From Rhizobium leguminosarum bv. viciae USDA 2370 (GTDB lineage: Bacteria; Pseudomonadota; Alphaproteobacteria; Rhizobiales; Rhizobiaceae): a stretch of DNA of 64,000 nt. Under the pieces are notes generated by a model. The model had not been told where the DNA came from. It saw nothing but the letters and a program-made list of their open reading frames with translations, and made no database searches. Location: contig NZ_MRDL01000007.1 in NCBI RefSeq assembly GCF_002008365.1, positions 245,037-309,036 of the forward strand. The letters are read 5' to 3'. Numbering within the stretch: the stretch's first letter is position 1; each line of letters begins with the position of its first letter. The position numbers and the translations under genes are program-made. Positions 60,452 through 64,000 of this stretch are shown piece after piece.

Positions 60452-60525
60452 GATATAAAAAATACCCTAAATTAAGGTACATGTCATGCCCTAATGTGCT
60501 TGACATATCGGGTATTAATTGTACC
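60452..60525. promoter_or_regulatory. Three 15-bp operators between the repressor and the rightward genes
   Basis: GATATAAAAAATACC (60452-60466), GGTACATGTCATGCC (60476-60490) and GGTATTAATTGTACC (60511-60525), centres 24 and 35 bp apart. The first touches the repressor start codon; the last lies 9 bp before the first rightward ATG. Form and the 35-bp spacing match the pair at 58967-59016. Confidence 0.75.
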
Positions 60526-60534
60526 CTAATCGCC

Positions 60535-60597
60535 ATGACACAGAGCGACATCATCAACAACGGACAAGCTTTCCGGGATGGGGAGACGGCACCATGA
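60535..60597 (+). CDS. 20-codon ORF, first rightward frame after the operators
   Basis: Reads MTQSDIINNGQAFRDGETAP and stops in an ATGA overlapping the next gene. There is no ribosome binding site, and the last operator is only 9 bp upstream, so the message may be leaderless or the frame may serve as a coupled leader. It is too short to judge by composition alone. Confidence 0.35.
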   Translation: MTQSDIINNGQAFRDGETAP

Positions 60598-60785
60598 GGT
60601 TCACCATCTCCTCGGAAGAGAAGCTCGCCATGGACGTCATGCCGACCGGCGTCGTCATACACCGGCCGCAAGGCCCAAGGGGAGGGCGGATGTCGGTGAT
60701 CCCAGTTCGCAACGAGGATATCCCCTTCCTCGCCAAGGCCCTGCAGCAGGTGCTGAACGCCAACCGGGAGGTGGAGTCGCTATGA
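60594..60785 (+). CDS. Small hypothetical protein (prophage-like)
   Basis: 63 aa from MRFTISSEEKLAMDVMPTGV, with GGGGAG upstream. A beta-rich start and the helix NEDIPFLAKALQQVLNANRE. The stop overlaps the next gene by 4 bp, and its start overlaps the 20-codon ORF. Function unknown; first well supported gene of the rightward run controlled by the repressor. Confidence 0.65.
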   Translation: MRFTISSEEKLAMDVMPTGVVIHRPQGPRGGRMSVIPVRNEDIPFLAKALQQVLNANREVESL

Positions 60786-60976
60786 CCTTCTCCCCGAAAA
60801 CCACCGCCCGCTACACCGGCTGCCCGAATTGCGGCAAGGCGCTGTCGATCGCCGAGGTGATCGAGCGCCACTGCGAGAATTGCGATCGGCCGACGCGCCC
60901 GGAAGAGATCAGCGAGACGATGATCCCGCCCGGCGCTCCGCCGATCACCAACCCCGATAGCCCAGCCCCTCCCTGA
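60782..60976 (+). CDS. Small zinc-ribbon-like protein (prophage-like)
   Basis: 64 aa from MTFSPKTTARYTGCPNCGKA. Two knuckles, CPNC and HCENC, separated by about 18 residues, could hold one zinc. The C-terminus is Pro-rich (PPGAPPITNPDSPAPP). ATGA overlap with the gene before. Zinc-ribbon proteins of this size in phages may bind nucleic acid; this is not shown. Confidence 0.65.
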   Translation: MTFSPKTTARYTGCPNCGKALSIAEVIERHCENCDRPTRPEEISETMIPPGAPPITNPDSPAPP

Positions 60977-60990
60977 CGGCTATCGGTGGC

Positions 60991-61109
60991 TGGCGTCGTC
61001 GCTCCTCCCTCGGCGACGCCAGCTCCCGGGCGCACTCGCGCCCGAAACCCAGGCGGCGGCCTGGCAGACGACCGGAGCCTTTGCTCCCAGAGCCGGCGCT
61101 CCGGTCGTC
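60991..61109 (+). ncRNA. Run of four perfect hairpins between two small genes
   Basis: Stems: TGGCGTCG/CGACGCCA (60991-61021), GGGCGC/GCGCCC with loop ACTC (61028-61043), CCAGGC/GCCTGG with loop GGCG (61049-61064) and GACGACCGGAGC/GCTCCGGTCGTC with a 19-nt loop (61067-61109). They follow each other with gaps of 2-6 nt and lie wholly in non-coding DNA. No T-run follows. It could be a structured RNA element or a processing/protection site in the rightward message. Strand and function are inferred. Confidence 0.45.
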
Positions 61110-61191
61110 ACCCCTGAAAAATCAAAGACGTTGTTGGCACCCGCTTCGGCGGCAATGGCGGACCGCGTTCGCGGGAAAGAAGGATCAAGCG

Positions 61192-61470
61192 ATGAGCTTC
61201 CAGCCCAAGGCCGCCCCGGCGCAGCAAGGCGCTCACATGAACGCGCTCGAGCTCTTCCGCTCCGGCCGGGACTATATCGAAATCGCTGCCATTCTCGGCA
61301 CGTCGGTGCCGTCGGTGGAAACCGAGATCCACAGGCTTCGAAGCGCCGAGAAGGGCGACACCGCCCACGCGGAGCATGCCGGCTCGGAGATCCGCCGGTT
61401 GCCCCGCCGCCCCCTCAAGCCGGGCACGCCGGTGAATTTTGCCGGCGGGCGGCGGAGGCCGCGGGTTTGA
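61192..61470 (+). CDS. Small helix-turn-helix-like protein (prophage-like)
   Basis: 92 aa from MSFQPKAAPAQQGAHMNALE, with AAGAAGGATC upstream. The central segment ALELFRSGRDYIEIAAILG followed by TSVPSVETEIHRLRS resembles a sigma-region-4 or LuxR-type helix-turn-helix. The C-terminus is basic and Pro-rich (RRLPRRPLKPG). Possible DNA-binding regulator. Confidence 0.6.
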   Translation: MSFQPKAAPAQQGAHMNALELFRSGRDYIEIAAILGTSVPSVETEIHRLRSAEKGDTAHAEHAGSEIRRLPRRPLKPGTPVNFAGGRRRPRV

Positions 61471-61502
61471 GGAGGCCATCTCAAGCGCGAAAGGGACATC
61501 GC

Positions 61503-61868
61503 ATGGGTAAGGACACAATGAGCCAGGAGATCATGGACATCCTCAGCCCGGTGCTGGGGGAGGAGCTCGCGGCAGCGATCATCGAGCATCGCAAGCGCAC
61601 GCTGAAGAAGCCGCTGACGGTCTATGCCGCCAGGATGCAGGCCAGGGAATATCTGCTGACCGGCGACCCGGTCGGTGCCGCCGAGATGCAGATCTTCCGC
61701 GGCTGGCAGGCAATCAAATGCGACTGGTACCTCAAGGAGAAGGCGAGGGAAGCCGGGTCGATCAACAGCAGTACGAGAAGGACGACAGTCGATGCCGCAA
61801 GAGATTTCCTCTCCGGTGAAGATCATCGCTGGGATGCTTTCGGGTTTCCCGGCATCCGCAGGCACTGA
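61503..61868 (+). CDS. Hypothetical protein (prophage-like)
   Basis: 121 aa from MGKDTMSQEIMDILSPVLG; an ATG at 61518 with AAGGA upstream is an alternative start. Helical, with LGEELAAAIIEHRKRTLKKP and YAARMQAREYLLTG. The last 25 codons overlap the start of the next gene by 77 bp, which is unusual and may mean a shorter true end or strong coupling. Not recognised. Confidence 0.55.
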   Translation: MGKDTMSQEIMDILSPVLGEELAAAIIEHRKRTLKKPLTVYAARMQAREYLLTGDPVGAAEMQIFRGWQAIKCDWYLKEKAREAGSINSSTRRTTVDAARDFLSGEDHRWDAFGFPGIRRH

Positions 61869-62229
61869 TCCCGACATGCAGATCCGCGCCTATCTCGTCG
61901 CCATCGACGGCATCCCGCTGGAGGCGGTCTGGCAGGCCGCCAAACTCTTCATTTCAGGAAAGGTGAGGGATCATAACCGCGCCTTCGCCCCGAGCTCAGC
62001 CAGTTTCGCCGAGCAATGCCGCCATCAGCAGGCGGCGATCGAGGCCGAGAGCCGCCCGCGCATGGAAGCCGAACCCGAGACGCCGCAGCCAAAGGTCACA
62101 GCCTACAAGATGCAGCTGCTGCGCGACGCGGCGAACGGTAGCCGCAGCGCCAAGCGGGAGCTGGCGAGGATGTTTCCCGACAACCCGATCATTGCAAGGG
62201 CCGCACGACACGAGGAGGCATTGAGATGA
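61792..62229 (+). CDS. Hypothetical protein (prophage-like)
   Basis: 145 aa from MPQEISSPVKIIAGMLSGFP, with AAGGACGAC upstream. A helical protein with AYLVAIDGIPLEAVWQAAK and the basic helical tail LLRDAANGSRSAKRELARMF. The place between HTH-like genes and the style recall early phage proteins, perhaps in replication, but no motif supports that. ATGA overlap with the GcrA-like gene. Confidence 0.6.
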   Translation: MPQEISSPVKIIAGMLSGFPASAGTDPDMQIRAYLVAIDGIPLEAVWQAAKLFISGKVRDHNRAFAPSSASFAEQCRHQQAAIEAESRPRMEAEPETPQPKVTAYKMQLLRDAANGSRSAKRELARMFPDNPIIARAARHEEALR

Positions 62230-62525
62230 CCATCACCTTTTGGACGGAAGACAAGATCGTCAAGGCGGAAAAGCTCTGGAAGGAAGGGCTGTCGGCGAGA
62301 GAGATCGCCAACCTCTTCGGCTCGAAGAAGAACACCGTCATCAACATGGCGCACCGCAACCGCGACAGGTTCCCCTCAAGGCAGGATACCTGGCATCCGC
62401 AGCCGAAGGCGGGCCCGCCCGTCCAGCCGATCCGCCACCCCGATCGGGTGACGCGGGTGACGATGTCGGGCGCGCATGTGACGATGCCGCGCGTGCCCAG
62501 CATCGATGGGCCTGCAGAGCCATGA
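62226..62525 (+). CDS. GcrA-like transcriptional regulator
   Basis: 99 aa. The N-terminus FWTEDKIVKAEKLWKEGLSA followed by REIANLFGSKKNTVINMAHR is the helix-turn-helix of the GcrA family, normally a sigma70 cofactor that reads GANTC methylation at promoters in alphaproteobacteria. The protein is shorter than chromosomal GcrA and its C-terminus is Pro-rich. Phage-encoded GcrA-like proteins are known from alphaproteobacterial phages. ccrM, which makes the GANTC mark, is also in this window. ATGA overlaps on both sides. Confidence 0.8.
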   Translation: MTITFWTEDKIVKAEKLWKEGLSAREIANLFGSKKNTVINMAHRNRDRFPSRQDTWHPQPKAGPPVQPIRHPDRVTRVTMSGAHVTMPRVPSIDGPAEP

Positions 62526-62719
62526 GCAACGTCACCCCACGCGAAACCGAAATCATCCGCTGGATGGCGGCGGGCAAGACGGCCGCCGAGATCGGCACCA
62601 TTCTCGGCATCTCCCACATCACCGTGAACACGCACATTGCCAACGCCAAGGCGCGGCTCGGCGTCTTCAAGGATACGGCGCTGGTCGCCGCCGCACTCAG
62701 AAACGGCATCATTCGATAG
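62522..62719 (+). CDS. LuxR-type HTH-only protein
   Basis: 65 aa. Almost the whole protein is a GerE/LuxR helix-turn-helix: TPRETEIIRWMAAGKTAAEI, then GTILGISHITVNTHIANAKA and RLGVFKDTALVAAAL. No sensory domain. Overlaps the GcrA-like gene by 4 bp. Together they form a two-regulator cassette that could drive late genes beyond the window. Confidence 0.88.
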   Translation: MSNVTPRETEIIRWMAAGKTAAEIGTILGISHITVNTHIANAKARLGVFKDTALVAAALRNGIIR

Positions 62720-62732
62720 AAGGACAATCAGC

Positions 62733-63326
62733 ATGGGCGGCAAAGCCACCAAGGTGAAGACAGGGCGGGTCAACAAGGGCGCCGGCCGGCCGCGCAAGGA
62801 GAATGTCGAGCGTTTTCCCTGCGGCAAGATCAAGCCCTTCGAAACCGAGAAGCAGAATATCAGCGTGGCGATCGCAGCCCGCCGTCGCATCCACGGCTTT
62901 GACAGGACGGTGGCCGACGAGACGGTCAAGAGCCCGTTTGCCGGCTACACCCTCGGCCGCATGTTTCTCGACGGCCTGATCACTTCAGAACAGCGCCAGG
63001 CCGGCGACGACTACGCCGAGGCAATCGCCCGCTACCACAAGACCACAGGCATCCCGGCCCCGAGTCCGAGGGCGCAAACGCTCTTTACCGTCAAAGGCCA
63101 TGAAGGCGAGGTCACCGACACCCTCGCCGACCGCGCCCGCAAGGCCAGCAACCGCATGATGGCGCTGCAGGGCATCCTGCTGCGCTGCCCTGATGGACCG
63201 CAGGTCAGGAGCACGGTCTATAACGTCACGGTGATGGATTACGAACATCTGCGCCAGATGCCGCCGCAGCAGCTGTTGTGGCTGCGCAGGGGGTTGACGG
63301 CGTTGCGAGGGGCGCGGGGTGGGTGA
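62733..63326 (+). CDS. Hypothetical protein at the end of the rightward run
   Basis: 197 aa from MGGKATKVKTGRVNKGAGRP, with AGAAGGAC upstream; the frame is open 32 codons earlier as a shadow. N-terminus very basic (GRPRKENVERF, an AT-hook-like GRP). The middle FAGYTLGRMFLDGLITSEQR and ALQGILLRCPDGPQVRS, ending YEHLRQMPPQQLLWLRRGL, look like a phage regulator or packaging-related protein, but I do not recognise the family. Confidence 0.65.
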   Translation: MGGKATKVKTGRVNKGAGRPRKENVERFPCGKIKPFETEKQNISVAIAARRRIHGFDRTVADETVKSPFAGYTLGRMFLDGLITSEQRQAGDDYAEAIARYHKTTGIPAPSPRAQTLFTVKGHEGEVTDTLADRARKASNRMMALQGILLRCPDGPQVRSTVYNVTVMDYEHLRQMPPQQLLWLRRGLTALRGARGG

Positions 63327-63464
63327 TGGAGTGGTGCAATGCCTGTGGGCGGCTTCCAAACCTATACGAAGCAGCTTCGGCTTTGCCGAGCCCGACATAT
63401 GGAAGGCAGGGACTTTTTGCGCTAACCCTTCGGCTACGCTTCGCTTCTGCTGTAGGATTTGCGA

Positions 63465-63821
63465 ATGAACGACCTCGACCTGTCGCCGGAATTTTACGTC
63501 GAATTTTCTCGCGGGGGAGGCTCTGATTCCGGCGGCATCTACCATGTCACACGGCACAAAGACGGTGCTCGGTTCTCCGCGCAGGTCGCACGGTTTTTCA
63601 TCACTGACCCCAGGATTCCTGCGGAGGGCGTTTTCCCCCACAAGAGGCTCGATTGTTTCGTAATCGATAAAGGCCGGGTTCCCAAGCCCGAGCGGCTTGC
63701 CGGGATGTTGTTTGAAGCCCTGAAAAAACACGGCGCTATCGACGAGCCCGCATGGCTGCAATGGTATGTTGCCGAGGAGCGCGGTGGTAAACCGCACGGC
63801 AACGTCCTCGACTTCGAATGA
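63465..63821 (+). CDS. Hypothetical protein
   Basis: 118 aa from MNDLDLSPEFYVEFSRGGGS, with TAGGA upstream. It has a beta-rich N-terminal half (GGIYHVTRHKDGARFSAQVAR) and a helical end (RLAGMLFEALKKHGAIDEP). It is separated from the rightward run by 138 bp and may be an independent gene. The last 179 bp of the window after it show no clear gene. Confidence 0.55.
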   Translation: MNDLDLSPEFYVEFSRGGGSDSGGIYHVTRHKDGARFSAQVARFFITDPRIPAEGVFPHKRLDCFVIDKGRVPKPERLAGMLFEALKKHGAIDEPAWLQWYVAEERGGKPHGNVLDFE

Positions 63822-64000
63822 CGCGATACAGCGACGGACGCGGAATTCGCCCACATCCCGTCCGCCAGCGCTGTTCTTGCCGCAGAGCTCACCCCACCCT
63901 CCGTCTTCCTCGGGCTTGACCCCATAGGCGCTAACTTAGTTGTCGATGTGCGATGGCTCGTCGCCTTCGCGGTGGCTCGCGCAGTCGATGGAGCAGCCGG

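Noticed and set aside
57926..63821. A complete prophage
   Set aside because: No integrase, terminase, portal, capsid, tail or lysis gene is visible in the window; only the control region can be claimed.

Overview
The window looks like chromosome of a Rhizobium species of the leguminosarum/etli type. Support comes from a CcrM-type GANTC adenine methyltransferase, an SMC of alphaproteobacterial type, a pyruvate phosphate dikinase, several proteins recognisable as rhizobial hypotheticals, a CHD-type adenylate cyclase fused to TPR repeats, high GC coding sequence with short ATGA overlaps, and families of palindromic intergenic repeats typical of Rhizobiaceae. The species call is an inference from protein likeness; no 16S gene is present.

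Layout. 1-6.4 kb: a LysR regulator divergent from a DsbA-like/GlcG-like operon, a methyltransferase, an acyl-CoA-dehydrogenase-like flavoprotein divergent from an HxlR regulator, and a P-loop kinase-like protein. 6.6-12.9 kb: a leftward operon thrC - M16 peptidase - RimJ-like acetyltransferase - membrane GGDEF/EAL protein. 13-19.4 kb: a lipoprotein, a HAD phosphatase, a chemotaxis receptor, small hypotheticals, and an ArsR regulator divergent from a NIPSNAP/ABM monooxygenase pair. 19.5-32.2 kb is the housekeeping core: ccrM, the mutY-HAD-NTF2 operon, a DciA/DUF721 gene, a Dsb-type lipoprotein, smc and ppdK, with a tandem palindromic repeat array after smc. 32-40.8 kb: small rhizobial hypotheticals, a DUF1499 protein, the adenylate cyclase, and a saccharopine-dehydrogenase-like/DCC/metallo-beta-lactamase cluster.

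Accessory regions. Directly downstream of a tRNA-Gln (about 41.0-44.2 kb) is an AT-richer island with a winged-helix/MNT nucleotidyltransferase gene, a HEPN-like partner, an HNH nuclease apparently split by a frameshift, and an Mrr-type restriction enzyme. It ends in a truncated copy of a TetR gene whose intact relative lies at 46 kb. That TetR regulator faces a pspA-yiaA pair across three matching palindromes, followed by a large MFS-acyltransferase-acyl-ACP-synthetase fusion. 51-57.7 kb holds a tRNA-Pro, a FolC-like ligase, a secreted lyase-like protein, a VapC/Phd toxin-antitoxin pair and a SnoaL-LuxR regulator.

The last 6 kb (57.9-63.8 kb) looks like the control arm of a prophage or a prophage-derived island. 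A self-cleaving S24-type repressor has five matching 15-bp operators spread over two promoter regions. To its right is a compact rightward run of very small overlapping genes, including a GcrA-like protein and an HTH-only LuxR-type protein, with a run of four strong hairpins between two of them. No integrase, terminase or structural gene is visible before the window ends.

Most genes were assigned by reading translations by eye for family motifs. Start codons were chosen from visible Shine-Dalgarno sequences and overlaps; no database search was possible.
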